Source of the DNA: Agrobacterium tumefaciens
Lineage (GTDB): Bacteria; Pseudomonadota; Alphaproteobacteria; Rhizobiales; Rhizobiaceae
Length of the DNA: 64,000 nt
Assembly: GCF_005221385.1 (NCBI RefSeq)
Contig: NZ_CP039904.1
Span: forward strand, 558,001-622,000
Reading direction: 5' to 3'
A model generated the notes under the pieces. It saw only the letters and a list, made by a program, of their open reading frames with translations, was not told the DNA's origin and made no database searches. This document shows positions 10,388-19,865 of the stretch, one piece after another (positions within the stretch are counted from its first letter, which is position 1; the number at the start of each line of letters is the position of its first letter). The translations under genes were made by a program, and so were the position numbers.

Positions 10388-11394
10388 GCCCGATGTCTCA
10401 ACCGGCACAGAGCCCACGTGTTATCCCCGACAAGCTCGGTACGCCGCTGCGCCGGGTCATGGCCAGCTGGGAAGTGTTGCTGCTTGGCGTTGCGATCCTC
10501 ATCTTCATCGCCAATTCGCTCGCCTCGCCCTATTTCCTCAATGCCTGGAACCTCTCCGACGCAACCTTCAACTTCACCGAAAAGGCGATCATCGCCTTTG
10601 CCATGGCGCTTCTGATCATTGCCGGTGAAATCGATCTGTCCGTCGCCGCCATCATCGCGCTCGCCTCCACCGCCATGGGTGCGGCGGTGCAGATGGGTGT
10701 CGGCACACCCGGCCTCGTCGCCATCGGCATCGGCACCGGAGTTTTGTGCGGGGCTTTCAACGGCTTTCTCGTTGCGGGACTGAAACTGCCATCCATCGTC
10801 GTCACCATCGGCACGATGAGCCTGTTTCGCGGCATCTCCTATATGGTGCTGGGTGATCAGGCCTATGGCAAATATCCGGCCGATTTCGCCTATTTCGGAC
10901 AGGGTTACGTGATCTCCGTCATCTCTTTCGAATTTGTGCTGTTCATCGTCATGGCCGTCCTCTTCGCCATTCTGCTGCATGCCACCAATTTCGGCCGGCA
11001 GGTCTATGTCATCGGCACCAATCCCTTCGCGGCCCGTTTTTCCGGCATCCCCGTCGAGCGCGTGAAGTTCATCCTCTTCCTGCTCACCGGCCTGATGAGC
11101 GGCATCGCCGCCGTCTGCCTCACCTCGCGGCTCGGCTCCACCCGCCCGTCGATTGCTCAGGGCTGGGAGCTTGAGGTGGTGACCATGGTGGTGCTGGGCG
11201 GCGTCTCCATTCTCGGCGGCTCCGGCACCATTGCCGGCGTCGTCATCGCCGCCTTCGTCATGGGCCTCGTCACATTCGGTCTCGGGCTGCTGAATGTGCC
11301 TGGTATCGTCATGTCGATTTTCGTCGGCCTGCTTTTGATCATCACCATCGCCATCCCTATCGTCGTTCGTCGCCTTAGAGCCATGAGAGGCTGA
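10384..11394 (+). CDS. rhaQ: Rhamnose ABC importer, second permease
   Basis: 336-residue polytopic permease of the same family as RhaP, with an N-terminal cytoplasmic stretch of about 30 residues and roughly nine membrane helices. Family regions include LIIAGEIDLSVAAII and the VVLGGVSILGGSGTIAGVVI segment. The start codon overlaps the rhaP stop and the next gene, rhaU, begins 3 bp after its own stop, so the import and catabolic genes form one tight operon. Confidence 0.93.
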   Translation: MSPMSQPAQSPRVIPDKLGTPLRRVMASWEVLLLGVAILIFIANSLASPYFLNAWNLSDATFNFTEKAIIAFAMALLIIAGEIDLSVAAIIALASTAMGAAVQMGVGTPGLVAIGIGTGVLCGAFNGFLVAGLKLPSIVVTIGTMSLFRGISYMVLGDQAYGKYPADFAYFGQGYVISVISFEFVLFIVMAVLFAILLHATNFGRQVYVIGTNPFAARFSGIPVERVKFILFLLTGLMSGIAAVCLTSRLGSTRPSIAQGWELEVVTMVVLGGVSILGGSGTIAGVVIAAFVMGLVTFGLGLLNVPGIVMSIFVGLLLIITIAIPIVVRRLRAMRG

Positions 11395-11397
11395 GCC

Positions 11398-11721
11398 ATG
11401 CCGGAATTCGAAAAACACGCCTTCAAGATGAAACTCTTTCCCGGCAAGCAGGCGGAATACAAAAAACGCCATGACGAGATATGGCCGGAACTTGTGGCGC
11501 TGCTGCATGAAGCGGGTGTGAGCGATTATTCCATCCATCTCGACCCGGAAACCAACATTCTGTTCGGCGTGCTGACACGCCCGAAGAACCACGGCATGGC
11601 ATCCTTGTCCGAAAATCCCGTGATGAAAAAATGGTGGGCGCATATGGCCGATATCATGGAGAGCAATCCCGACAATTCGCCAGTCGTGAAAGACCTCGTG
11701 CCGGTGTTCCATCTGCCATGA
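11398..11721 (+). CDS. rhaU: L-rhamnose mutarotase
   Basis: 107-residue cytoplasmic enzyme of the RhaM/RhaU family that interconverts the alpha and beta anomers of L-rhamnose. The conserved segment [12 protein letters not shown] (residues 21-32), the YSIHLDPE strand and the [12 protein letters not shown] helix match the small ferredoxin-like fold. Length equals the usual 104-107 residues. It lies between the permease gene and rhaK, and its TGA overlaps the rhaK ATG. Confidence 0.92.
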   Translation: MPEFEKHAFKMKLFPGKQAEYKKRHDEIWPELVALLHEAGVSDYSIHLDPETNILFGVLTRPKNHGMASLSENPVMKKWWAHMADIMESNPDNSPVVKDLVPVFHLP

Positions 11722-13100
11722 GCGATCCAATCATACCCGGCCGCATCGCGGTCATCGATATCGGCAAGACCAATGCCAAGGTCGTCATTATCGACACCGG
11801 CACTGGAGAAGAGATTGCCAGCGACCGACGGACGAACCCGGTCCTTCGCGACGGCATTTATCCGCATTACGATGTGGAAATGCTCTGGAGCTTCATTCTC
11901 GCCTCGCTTCGCCGATTTGGCCGTGAGCCAGGTTTCGACGCGATTTCCATCACCACCCATGGCGCGGCAGCGGCCCTTCTCGATGGCAACGGCGATCTTG
12001 CCATGCCGGTGCTGGATTATGAGCACAGCTATCCCGCCGCTATTCAGGAGGCCTACCTTGGCCTCAGACCCGATTTTTCAGAAACCGGCTCGCCACAACT
12101 GCCCGCCGGGCTGAACCTCGGCGCGCAAATCCATTTCCAGAAAGCGGCCTTTCCAGATGACTTCGCCAGGGTACGCAGCATCGTCACCTATGCGCAATAT
12201 TGGGCGGGGCGGCTGACCGGCATTCACGCCACCGAAACAACTTCGCTTGGTTGCCACACGGACCTCTGGAACCCTCGGCGGAAAACCTTCTCCTCGCTGG
12301 TCGAACGTCTCGGCATCGAGCAATTGATGGCGCCAGTGCGTTCCGCTTTCGATGTGCTTGGGCCAGTTCGCACGTCACTGGCACAGGAAGCCGGTCTGTC
12401 TCCGGATGTGTCCGTCTATTGCGGCATCCACGATTCCAACGCATCCCTCCTGCCGCATCTGTTGCGCCGGCAGGGCGATTTTTCGGTCGTTTCCACCGGT
12501 ACATGGGTGGTGAATTTCGCCATCGGCGGCACAGTGGATGCGCTGGACCCCGCCCGTGACACGCTGTTGAATGTCGATGCTCTCGGACGCCCCGTTCCTT
12601 CCTCCCGTTTCATGGGCGGCAGGGAATATGAAATGCTGACGCAGCAATTCGGGCCCGCGCCGGACGACGAGATCGAAGCCACGCTTAGTGGTGTGCTGGC
12701 CAAGGGCATGATGCTTTTGCCCAGCGTCGTCGGCGGTTCCGGCCCCTTCCCCGGCAAAACGGCGCACTGGATCAATGACGACAATGCCACGGTCGCGGAA
12801 CGGCACGCGGCAGCATCCCTTTATCTTGCGCTTATGACGGAGTTCAGTCTTTCGCTGATCGGGCGAAAAGGCCCGGTGCTGGTTGAAGGCCCATTTGCCA
12901 GCAATGCGCTTTATCTCAAGGCGCTGGCGGGTTTTGCCGATGCGGAGGTGATCGCCGTCGGCGGTTCCACGGGCACCAGCGCGGGCGCCGCACTCCTCAC
13001 CGGTACCAGGCCGCTTGCCGGCCGGGAGCGTCATTTCGCTCCTGATAGCATTGCCGGGCTTGGTTCATATCGTAGCGACTGGCTCGCGCGTTTGGATTGA
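11718..13100 (+). CDS. rhaK: Rhamnulokinase-type FGGY sugar kinase
   Basis: 460-residue FGGY-family kinase that phosphorylates rhamnulose (or rhamnose) with ATP. The first ATP-fold phosphate loop is visible in [13 protein letters not shown] near residue 11, HDSNASLL marks the sugar-binding half, and the [14 protein letters not shown] stretch near the end fits the adenosine-binding region. ATG 11718 overlaps the rhaU stop, which excludes the longer upstream frame. In Rhizobium leguminosarum the orthologous kinase is also required for activity of the ABC importer, an unusual link that may hold here. Last gene of the rhaRSTPQUK operon, convergent with the next gene. Confidence 0.93.
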   Translation: MSDPIIPGRIAVIDIGKTNAKVVIIDTGTGEEIASDRRTNPVLRDGIYPHYDVEMLWSFILASLRRFGREPGFDAISITTHGAAAALLDGNGDLAMPVLDYEHSYPAAIQEAYLGLRPDFSETGSPQLPAGLNLGAQIHFQKAAFPDDFARVRSIVTYAQYWAGRLTGIHATETTSLGCHTDLWNPRRKTFSSLVERLGIEQLMAPVRSAFDVLGPVRTSLAQEAGLSPDVSVYCGIHDSNASLLPHLLRRQGDFSVVSTGTWVVNFAIGGTVDALDPARDTLLNVDALGRPVPSSRFMGGREYEMLTQQFGPAPDDEIEATLSGVLAKGMMLLPSVVGGSGPFPGKTAHWINDDNATVAERHAAASLYLALMTEFSLSLIGRKGPVLVEGPFASNALYLKALAGFADAEVIAVGGSTGTSAGAALLTGTRPLAGRERHFAPDSIAGLGSYRSDWLARLD

Positions 13101-13154
13101 CCCAAAATACGAAACGCGGCCTCGAATGAAGCCGCATTCCCTTTCGCCCAAAGA

Positions 13155-13991
13155 TCAGCCCTTGATGAAGGCCAGAAGATCGGCGTTCAGCACATCGGCA
13201 TTGATGGTCAGCATGCCGTGCGAGAAACCGGGATAGGTCTTCAGCGTGCCTTTTTTCAGCAGCTTTACCGATTTCAGCGCGGAGTCGGCAATCGGCACGA
13301 TCTGGTCGTCTTCGCCGTGCAGTACCAGCGTCGGAACACTGATCGCCTTCAGGTCTTCGGTCTGGTCGGTTTCCGAAAAAGCCTTGATGCCATCGTAGTG
13401 AGCCTTTGCGCCGCCCATCATGCCCTGCCGCCACCAGTTCTGGATCACGCCTTCCTGAGCGGCCGCACCCTCACGGTTGAAACCGTAGAACGGGCCGGAC
13501 GGCACATCGCGGAAGAATTGCGCGCGATTTGCGGCAAGTGCCGAGCGGAAGCCGTCAAAAACCTCCATCGGCAGGCCTTCAGGGTTGGCCGCGGTCTTGA
13601 GCATCAGCGGCGGCACAGCGGAAACGAGCACGGCCTTGGCAACGCGGCCGGCGGGTTCGCCATGTTTGGCGACATAACGCGCCACTTCGCCACCGCCGGT
13701 GGAGTGGCCGATATGTACGGCGTTCTTCAGATCGAGCGCCTCGACGACGGCAAAGGCGTCGGCGGCGTAGTGATCCATGTCGTGACCGTCGGCAACCTGG
13801 GCGGACCGGCCATGGCCACGACGGTCATGGGCGACGACGCGAAAACCCTTGGAGAGAAAGAACAGCATCTGCGCATCCCAGTCATCGGAAGAGAGCGGCC
13901 AGCCGTGATGAAACATGATGGGCTGGGCATCCTTCGGGCCCCAGTCCTTGTAGAAGATTTCGGTTCCGTCTGTCGTCTTTACAAAGCCCAT
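13155..13991 (-). CDS. Alpha/beta hydrolase, non-heme chloroperoxidase/perhydrolase type
   Basis: 278-residue alpha/beta hydrolase very like bacterial cofactor-free haloperoxidases and aryl esterases. The catalytic triad is visible as Ser97 in GHSTGGGE, Asp229 in HGEDDQIVP and His258 in GFSHGM. An oxyanion-hole segment [12 protein letters not shown] precedes it. A second ATG two codons upstream exists, but AAGGAG is spaced correctly only for 13991. No signal peptide is seen, so it is cytoplasmic. Isolated gene, convergent with rhaK; the real substrate is unknown, and ester hydrolysis is more likely than halogenation in the cell. Confidence 0.88.
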   Translation of the reverse strand: MGFVKTTDGTEIFYKDWGPKDAQPIMFHHGWPLSSDDWDAQMLFFLSKGFRVVAHDRRGHGRSAQVADGHDMDHYAADAFAVVEALDLKNAVHIGHSTGGGEVARYVAKHGEPAGRVAKAVLVSAVPPLMLKTAANPEGLPMEVFDGFRSALAANRAQFFRDVPSGPFYGFNREGAAAQEGVIQNWWRQGMMGGAKAHYDGIKAFSETDQTEDLKAISVPTLVLHGEDDQIVPIADSALKSVKLLKKGTLKTYPGFSHGMLTINADVLNADLLAFIKG

Positions 13992-14251
13992 GATCATTCT
14001 CCTTCGGTTGCGTTGGCATCTTCCGGTGCGGCGTCAGTTGTGCGCCGGTTTGATGGAGGGATGATGACGCAGGACAACGGTTGCGACAATTGCAACAATA
14101 ATTGGCAATGAATTGCTGTTAATGAAATTATCTTTTCGATCCGCATGGCTGCACACGCATCGAACCGCTCCGCGCCCTCACTCTGCAGTGAGAACGAGAG
14201 GATAGGCAGACGGTTCCGTGAATTCAATCACCTCTTGGGCGACCCTTATTT

Positions 14252-14947
14252 TCAGTCCACATCGGGATCGTATTCCCTGGGGCTGTCATCGTTGGAGAAC
14301 AACACGCAGGGCCCGCGGGAACCGCGCGGATCATAGGCATAGCCCTTGGCCGTTAGCGCCTGCATGATGTCGCGAACCCCGGCGAGGCCATAAAGATGGT
14401 CGTGCAGCTCCACGAATATCCGCTCTACACCGGTAAGCTTGGCCCTGCCAAGCAGGTCGCGTTCGGCACCTTCAATATCCATCACGAGGGCAGTAATGCC
14501 GTGGCTGGCGATGAACTCGTCGATATTTTCGGAAGAGATTTCGATGCGCTGTTCATAAGGCCCCTGATTTTCGTCCATGGAGGACATCCAGAGATCCTTG
14601 CGGACATAGAAAGGATAGGTGCTCGGCGCATCGGCGGTGAGAAGCCCCTGCGAAAACACGACATTGCCACGGCAATTGGCCTTGAGCACCCGCTCTGCCA
14701 GCGCCGCCGTCGAAGGGTTGGCCTCGAAAGCCCACACCGAAACATCGTCTATGCCGGCGATGATGGAGGTGATGATGCCGATTCCGGACCCCAGTTCCAG
14801 CACGCGGTCGCCGGGCTTGATGGCTTTCAGGACGCTGCGGGCCTCTTTCGCCTCATAGCTGCCGTCGGTGAGCGCCTGCCAGATGACGGGCGATACCTCA
14901 TCGGAAGAAAGAGGCAGGGCAACTCCATGCACGTCCAGTATTTCCAT
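14252..14947 (-). CDS. FkbM-family SAM-dependent methyltransferase
   Basis: 231-residue cytoplasmic methyltransferase. The SAM-binding glycine loop is VLELGSGIGIITSI (about residues 49-62), followed by WAFEANPST and the family-defining ALVMDIEGAERDLL region. FkbM proteins methylate hydroxyl groups of sugars, lipids or polyketides; the acceptor here is not readable. The gene lies 162 bp downstream of dcpA on the same strand, with no obvious terminator between them, but no functional link is shown. Confidence 0.82.
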   Translation of the reverse strand: MEILDVHGVALPLSSDEVSPVIWQALTDGSYEAKEARSVLKAIKPGDRVLELGSGIGIITSIIAGIDDVSVWAFEANPSTAALAERVLKANCRGNVVFSQGLLTADAPSTYPFYVRKDLWMSSMDENQGPYEQRIEISSENIDEFIASHGITALVMDIEGAERDLLGRAKLTGVERIFVELHDHLYGLAGVRDIMQALTAKGYAYDPRGSRGPCVLFSNDDSPREYDPDVD

Positions 14948-15109
14948 GTCTCAAGCCTTTTCGCAAAACCCGGTCGTTTCACCGGAACGATCCCGTATCG
15001 ACCGGGAATGCTCTACAGCATCGGTGCGGCAACCGGTATCGGTTTTAGCAGGAACCAATGCATCCGGTTAAAATTTCGATACGCTTGCGATGGTGCGAAA
15101 ACGAGGATT

Positions 15110-17044
15110 TCAGACGGAACTCCAGAACACCAGTTCCTTGGCCGGCAACGGCCTGCTGATCAGATAACCCTGCACCTGATCGCAACCCAAACGTCTGACG
15201 CATTCATATTGCTCTTCCGTCTCGATGCCTTCGGCAATCGTGGTCATCCGCAGACTGCGTCCCACCCCGACCACAAATTCGACGATCGCCAGCGCGTCGC
15301 GATCGCTGGTAATATCGCGCAGGAAGGACCGGTCGATCTTGATCTTGTCGAAGGGTACGCCGCGCAAATTCGCGAGCGAGGAATAACCTGTGCCAAAATC
15401 ATCCATGGCGATCTTGATGCCGACATCCTTCAGCCGGGTCAGCGTATTGATCGTCTGGTCGCTCTTGTTCAGCAGGATCGATTCGGTGATCTCAAGCTCA
15501 AGCCGGCTCGGCTCCAGACCGCTTTTTTGAAGAGCACCCATGACGTTCTGGATGAGGTTGGTGCTGTGAAACTGAACCGGCGACAGATTGACCGCCACTT
15601 TCATGTCCTCGTCCCAGCCCATCGCCTCACGGCAGGCTGTCTCCATCACCCATTTCCCGAGCGAATGAATAAGGCCGGTTCGTTCCGCAACGGGAATGAA
15701 CACGCTGGGCGGCACATCCCCCCGTACAGGATGCTTCCAGCGCAGAAGTGCTTCGAAACCGCAGAGCTTGCGTGTCTGCGTCGCCACCTGCGGCTGGTAA
15801 TAGACTTCCATCTCATCGTTCTGCAGTGCGGTCTGCAGATCGGCCTCGAAGGATTTCTTTTCGGTCAGCTGCTTCTGCATACGGACCTTGAAAACACTCG
15901 CCCGGCCCGGGCCGATGGCTTTCGCCTCATAAAGCGCCAGATCCGCGCGCTTGAACAATTCATCCGCATCGACTGTGCCATGCGATATGGCGATGCCGAT
16001 GCAGGTGCCGATTTTGACTTCCTGCTCGCCAAGCTGGTAGGTGCGACTGATCTGGTCGATGAGCTTGGAGGCAAGGCGGCGAGCCGTGTCCTCGTTAAGA
16101 TCATCGGACACCACGGCGAATTCGTCGCCGCCCAGCCGGCACACCATGTCGTAATCTCCGCCGATAGCCGAAAGCCGCTGCGCCACAGCCTGGAGCAACG
16201 CGTCTCCCGCATCGTGGCCAAGCGTATCGTTGACGTCCTTGAATCCGTCGAGATCAAGCAGAAGGATCGCTGTCGTTCCTGTGCCGCCAAAGGATCGGCG
16301 CAACCTCTCGATCAGTTCCTGGCGGAACAGGGACCGGTTGGGCAACCCCGTCAGCGCGTCGTGATAGGCGTCATGCTCCAGCCGCACATTTTTCGCCTGC
16401 AGCTCCAGCGTTGCGGCGCGCAGATCGTCCGTCAGGCCGCGCATGCTCTTCTGCGCCCGGTTCAGCAGGTCATTCTGACGAAGCAGCAATATGACCAGCG
16501 CGATGCCGCACAGGATGAGGCCACCCGCCAACGCGGTATAGACGATGTGCAGCTTGCGCACATCCTCATGGGCCGTATCGATGAGATTGACATCATAGGC
16601 CACTGATGACGAGGCCAGTGTCGTCATCGGCGCATCGAGCGCGCTCATGGACGAGAGCAGATCCGGAACATCCGCCGGTTCCAGACTGTTCATCTGCTGT
16701 TCCAGGCGCGCCAGAACGGCGTCAAGCTGGGCTACGAGTTCCCGCCACTGCTGTTTTTCATTGATGAAAGCCCCCAGATTACCCTGCTTCAAAAGCTCCA
16801 GGCGGCTGAGCATGATGTCCAGACGCAGCTGCAGTTCGTCCCGGTCGAGCTTGCCCGGGCTCAGCGCGAATACGGCGAGCTTATTCTGAAGACGAAGATA
16901 TTCCGCCACGGTCTGGCTGACAGCCCACGAATCGTTATAGCGGGCAAACTTCTGCAGAGCGGTTTGCCGCTCGGCAATGACGAAAGCGATATAGCCCGTT
17001 GCCAGGACGAAGCAACAGATGATCACCGCCACAAGTTTTCGCAA
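15110..17044 (-). CDS. dcpA: Membrane-bound dual GGDEF-EAL cyclic-di-GMP enzyme, DcpA-like
   Basis: 644-residue inner-membrane protein: helix at residues 2-24, a periplasmic stretch to about 165, a second helix at 167-188, a GGDEF domain (225-385) and an EAL domain (395-640). The cyclase motif GGDEF (305-309) and the phosphodiesterase residues EALLRW (431-436), NLSP, DDFGTGYSS (548-556) and EGIET are all intact. The inhibitory I-site is not conserved: GDYD stands where RxxD is expected. The start is TTG with AAGGTG upstream. Organisation and length match A. tumefaciens DcpA, whose balance between synthesis and breakdown of cyclic-di-GMP is set by a pterin and the neighbouring PruR, controlling attachment. 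Confidence 0.9.
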   Translation of the reverse strand: MRKLVAVIICCFVLATGYIAFVIAERQTALQKFARYNDSWAVSQTVAEYLRLQNKLAVFALSPGKLDRDELQLRLDIMLSRLELLKQGNLGAFINEKQQWRELVAQLDAVLARLEQQMNSLEPADVPDLLSSMSALDAPMTTLASSSVAYDVNLIDTAHEDVRKLHIVYTALAGGLILCGIALVILLLRQNDLLNRAQKSMRGLTDDLRAATLELQAKNVRLEHDAYHDALTGLPNRSLFRQELIERLRRSFGGTGTTAILLLDLDGFKDVNDTLGHDAGDALLQAVAQRLSAIGGDYDMVCRLGGDEFAVVSDDLNEDTARRLASKLIDQISRTYQLGEQEVKIGTCIGIAISHGTVDADELFKRADLALYEAKAIGPGRASVFKVRMQKQLTEKKSFEADLQTALQNDEMEVYYQPQVATQTRKLCGFEALLRWKHPVRGDVPPSVFIPVAERTGLIHSLGKWVMETACREAMGWDEDMKVAVNLSPVQFHSTNLIQNVMGALQKSGLEPSRLELEITESILLNKSDQTINTLTRLKDVGIKIAMDDFGTGYSSLANLRGVPFDKIKIDRSFLRDITSDRDALAIVEFVVGVGRSLRMTTIAEGIETEEQYECVRRLGCDQVQGYLISRPLPAKELVFWSSV

Positions 17045-17053
17045 ACGGCACCT

Positions 17054-17560
17054 TTATTCCACTATCAATTTGGCGACTTGCCACGCGGACCGCGAATAAT
17101 AGGTCTGCTTCTGCAATTCCGGGTCGCTGTCATAGGGGTAGATGACGAACAACGGACCCTTTTCTCGAACCGTCATGTAGTTGCCATCCAGTTTGATCGC
17201 CAGAATAACGTTAAATTTCTTAAAATCCTCAACCGGTATCGTGCTGACATAATCATTGAGAGCGACCGCCGTGATGCTGGTGCCTGTCGCACCGACGACC
17301 TCCATCAATTTTGCCAGCGAAACACCGTCGAAACGGACGCGACCATCGTGCCATGGCGTCGTCGTCTCCACCGTCACCATGCCGAGCGCCTCCAGCATGT
17401 CGCGATCGAACTGCGCGGCACCGTCGGCGTTCGTATTGGTGATCTTTCCAGATATGGTTAATATCGGCTTGCCTTGCGGTTTGGCAATCGTCCCGGCTTG
17501 GGCACAGGAAAGCCACACGAGCGACAAGAACGCACTGAGAAGTACCCGGGCGAAACTCAT
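17054..17560 (-). CDS. pruR: Periplasmic pterin-binding regulator, molybdopterin-oxidoreductase-like fold, PruR-like
   Basis: 168-residue exported protein with a signal peptide (start MSFARVLL, likely cut after CAQA near residue 22) and a small SUOX-like domain containing TISGKIT, FDGVSLAKLMEVVGA, VALNDYVSTIP and FVIYPYDSDPEL. ATG 17560 has GGAG eight bases ahead; a longer upstream frame lacks the signal. It ends 9 bp before dcpA, so the two are co-transcribed. In A. tumefaciens the equivalent protein binds pterins in the periplasm and acts on the DcpA periplasmic domain. It is too small to be a full molybdoenzyme. Confidence 0.85.
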   Translation of the reverse strand: MSFARVLLSAFLSLVWLSCAQAGTIAKPQGKPILTISGKITNTNADGAAQFDRDMLEALGMVTVETTTPWHDGRVRFDGVSLAKLMEVVGATGTSITAVALNDYVSTIPVEDFKKFNVILAIKLDGNYMTVREKGPLFVIYPYDSDPELQKQTYYSRSAWQVAKLIVE

Positions 17561-18182
17561 ACTTTTTCTCCATCGATAACGTTCAGGTCGAAGGTTTTCG
17601 CCAACCGCAATGGTCAAGGGAACCGACGTCCGCAATATATATCAGGAACGGATGTTATATCCTCACTGAGATTTTATCCGTATTTTCTCTAGGTTTTGAG
17701 TAAACCCTTTGGATAATTTTTCTGTCTTATTTGTACTTTTTTACGTTTCGCGCACTGTTATGACGCAAGCGAACCCCACTCATGCCGTCTCATCAAATTC
17801 GTCCGGCGGGACGAAGGCCAAATTGTGGCGGGAGCTTTCCTGCTCACATAGAGAAACGTGTGATTCGCGCGAACCGGAGGTTGTGATCGAAAATCCGGCA
17901 TCGGCTTGCATGCTAAACATAAATGACAAAAGACAAGTTCCACGTCACAGAAAAATCATCGTCTTTGCCGGAGCCGACGGTTGAAACATACCGCGCGGAA
18001 CTTAATATAAAGACTGTCGTTTCCGTTTCCGGCAACTCCAGAATCCCCGCCGGAAATGTCCATACACAAGTTCCGCGCAGCGAAAGCCGCGATGCCGGAT
18101 ATCGTCCGGCCAGGAAAATTCTGTTCACGTCTCCGGGCCTGACGGCACCTGCCGTATTGGCCGCATCATGAAGGTAGCCCCT
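17561..18182. other. 622-bp intergenic region between pruR and the aldehyde dehydrogenase gene
   Basis: Divergent upstream region for the pruR-dcpA transcript and the aldehyde dehydrogenase. The first 200 bases are AT-rich and must hold the pruR promoter. I find no convincing reading frame, palindrome or RNA gene; the short frames present lack ribosome sites and GC-third-position bias. Confidence 0.5.
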
Positions 18183-19619
18183 ATGCACACCTATCCCGAC
18201 ATCAAACTTCTCATTGATGGCGAATGGCGAGACGCCGTTTCCGGCAAGACGATCGCCGTGTCCGATCCGGCAACCGACGAGATCATCGGCGCGATCGCCC
18301 ACGCAGAGAAAGAAGACCTCGATCTGGCACTTGCCGCCGCTGACCGTGGCTTCAAGGTGTGGCGCGACACCTCACCCTTCGAGCGTTCGAAGATCATGCG
18401 CAAGGCCGCGGATATCCTGCGCGAGCGCAAGGACAAGATCGCCTATGTGATGACCCGCGAGCAGGGCAAACCGCTGGCGCAATCCGCTACCGAAATCATG
18501 GGGGCCGCCGATACCATCGACTGGTTCGCCGAAGAAGCACGCCGCACCTATGGCCAGGTCATTCCCGCGCGTGCGACCGGCGTTTCGCAGCTTGCCATCA
18601 AGCTGCCAGTCGGTCCCGTTGCGGCGTTTACGCCCTGGAACTTCCCGATCAACCAGATCGTCCGCAAGCTTTCCGCAGCGCTTGCCACCGGCTGCTCCAT
18701 CATCGTCAAGGCGCCGGAGGAAACCCCTGCCTCGCCGGCGGAGCTGATCCGTGCTTTCGTGGATGCCGGCGTACCGGCTGGCGTCATCGGCCTCGTTTAC
18801 GGCGTTCCATCAGAGATTTCGGAATATCTGATCCCGCATCCGATCATCCGCAAGATTTCCTTCACCGGCTCCACCCCGATCGGCAAGCACCTCGCGGCGC
18901 TGGCCGGCAAGCACATGAAGCGCGCCACGATGGAACTCGGTGGCCATGCGCCGGTGATGATCTTTAACGACGCCGATATCGAAAAGGCGATTGAGGTGAC
19001 TTCGCTTTCGAAGTTTCGCAATGCCGGTCAGGTCTGTGTCGCTCCCACCCGCTTCCTCGTGCAGGACGGCGTGGCGGACCGTTTCCTTGAAGGTTTCGTG
19101 GAAGCCGCCAAGGCGGTGAAGGTCGGCAACGGCCTGGAAGACGGTGTCATCATGGGTCCGCTCGCCAATGAGCGGCGTATTCCGGCGCTGGAAGGCCTCA
19201 TCAGTGATGCGGTTTCCCATGGCGGCGAATTGAAGACCGGCGGCCGCCGCATCGGTAACAAAGGCAATTTCTTCGAACCGACGGTTCTCGCCAACGTGCC
19301 GACCACCGCCAAGATCATGAATGACGAGCCCTTCGGCCCGGTCGCGATCATCAACCGCTTCTCGAGCTTCGATGATGCGGTTGCCGAAGCGAACCGCCTG
19401 CCTTTCGGTCTTGCATCTTATGCCTTCACCGGTTCGGTCAAGACCGCGCATGCGCTCGGTCATCAGGTTGAGGCCGGCATGCTGACCATCAACCATAACG
19501 GCCTTGCGCTTCCCGAAGTCCCCTTCGGCGGCATCAAGGATTCCGGTTACGGCACGGAAGGCGGCTCGGAAGCGGTCCAGGCCTATCTGGAGACCCGCTT
19601 CATCAGCCAGATGAGCTGA
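18183..19619 (+). CDS. NAD(P)-dependent aldehyde dehydrogenase, succinate-semialdehyde type
   Basis: 478-residue aldehyde dehydrogenase. Catalytic Cys285 lies in [11 protein letters not shown] and the general base Glu251 in MELGGHAPV; the cofactor-binding FTGSTPIGK (228-236) and the oxyanion segment PWNFPINQ (151-158) are also present. Similarity is closest to the GabD / 2-oxoglutarate-semialdehyde group, but the exact substrate cannot be read. The frame also opens at 18168; ATG 18183 is preferred because GAAGGT is correctly spaced. It is a single-gene unit followed by a repeat element. Confidence 0.88.
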   Translation: MHTYPDIKLLIDGEWRDAVSGKTIAVSDPATDEIIGAIAHAEKEDLDLALAAADRGFKVWRDTSPFERSKIMRKAADILRERKDKIAYVMTREQGKPLAQSATEIMGAADTIDWFAEEARRTYGQVIPARATGVSQLAIKLPVGPVAAFTPWNFPINQIVRKLSAALATGCSIIVKAPEETPASPAELIRAFVDAGVPAGVIGLVYGVPSEISEYLIPHPIIRKISFTGSTPIGKHLAALAGKHMKRATMELGGHAPVMIFNDADIEKAIEVTSLSKFRNAGQVCVAPTRFLVQDGVADRFLEGFVEAAKAVKVGNGLEDGVIMGPLANERRIPALEGLISDAVSHGGELKTGGRRIGNKGNFFEPTVLANVPTTAKIMNDEPFGPVAIINRFSSFDDAVAEANRLPFGLASYAFTGSVKTAHALGHQVEAGMLTINHNGLALPEVPFGGIKDSGYGTEGGSEAVQAYLETRFISQMS

Positions 19620-19635
19620 TTAGGTCTTGAAATTT

Positions 19636-19754
19636 CTTCTCCCCATCGGGGAGAAGATGCCTCGAAGAGGCAGATGAGGGGGCAAGCTCTCCGCACATCT
19701 CTGTGCTCGCCCCCTCAACTCGCTGCCGCGACCTTCTCCCCGGCGGGGAGAAGG
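19636..19754. repeat. Palindromic intergenic element downstream of the aldehyde dehydrogenase gene
   Basis: Two hairpins point at each other: CTTCTCCCC/GGGGAGAAG at 19636-19656 and CCTTCTCCCC/GGGGAGAAGG at 19732-19754. Inner ends are also inverted copies (TGAGGGGGC at 19675-19683, GCCCCCTCA at 19709-19717). The whole is an imperfect inverted repeat of about 48-bp arms around a 25-bp centre, of the mosaic type common between rhizobial genes. It may act as terminator of the preceding gene. Confidence 0.8.
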
Positions 19755-19865
19755 AGGCAAGCCGCACTCGCTTATCCTTTCTCACGCCCTGGAAGTTGCT
19801 CAGCATTATCTTGCCTCCAGCTTCATCCTGCCTTAAAAGAACAAATAGTGAACTTTGAGGGCGAT

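Noticed and set aside
13101..13154. Terminator between rhaK and the hydrolase gene
   Set aside because: Only a 5-bp GCGGC/GCCGC stem without a T-run; too weak to list.
14396..16606. A 736-codon plus-strand frame opposite dcpA and the FkbM gene
   Set aside because: Both underlying minus-strand genes have complete family motifs; the opposite frame has none.
17054..17560. Calling this a molybdopterin oxidoreductase enzyme
   Set aside because: At 168 residues it holds only a small fold, and the dcpA neighbour points to the regulatory PruR role.
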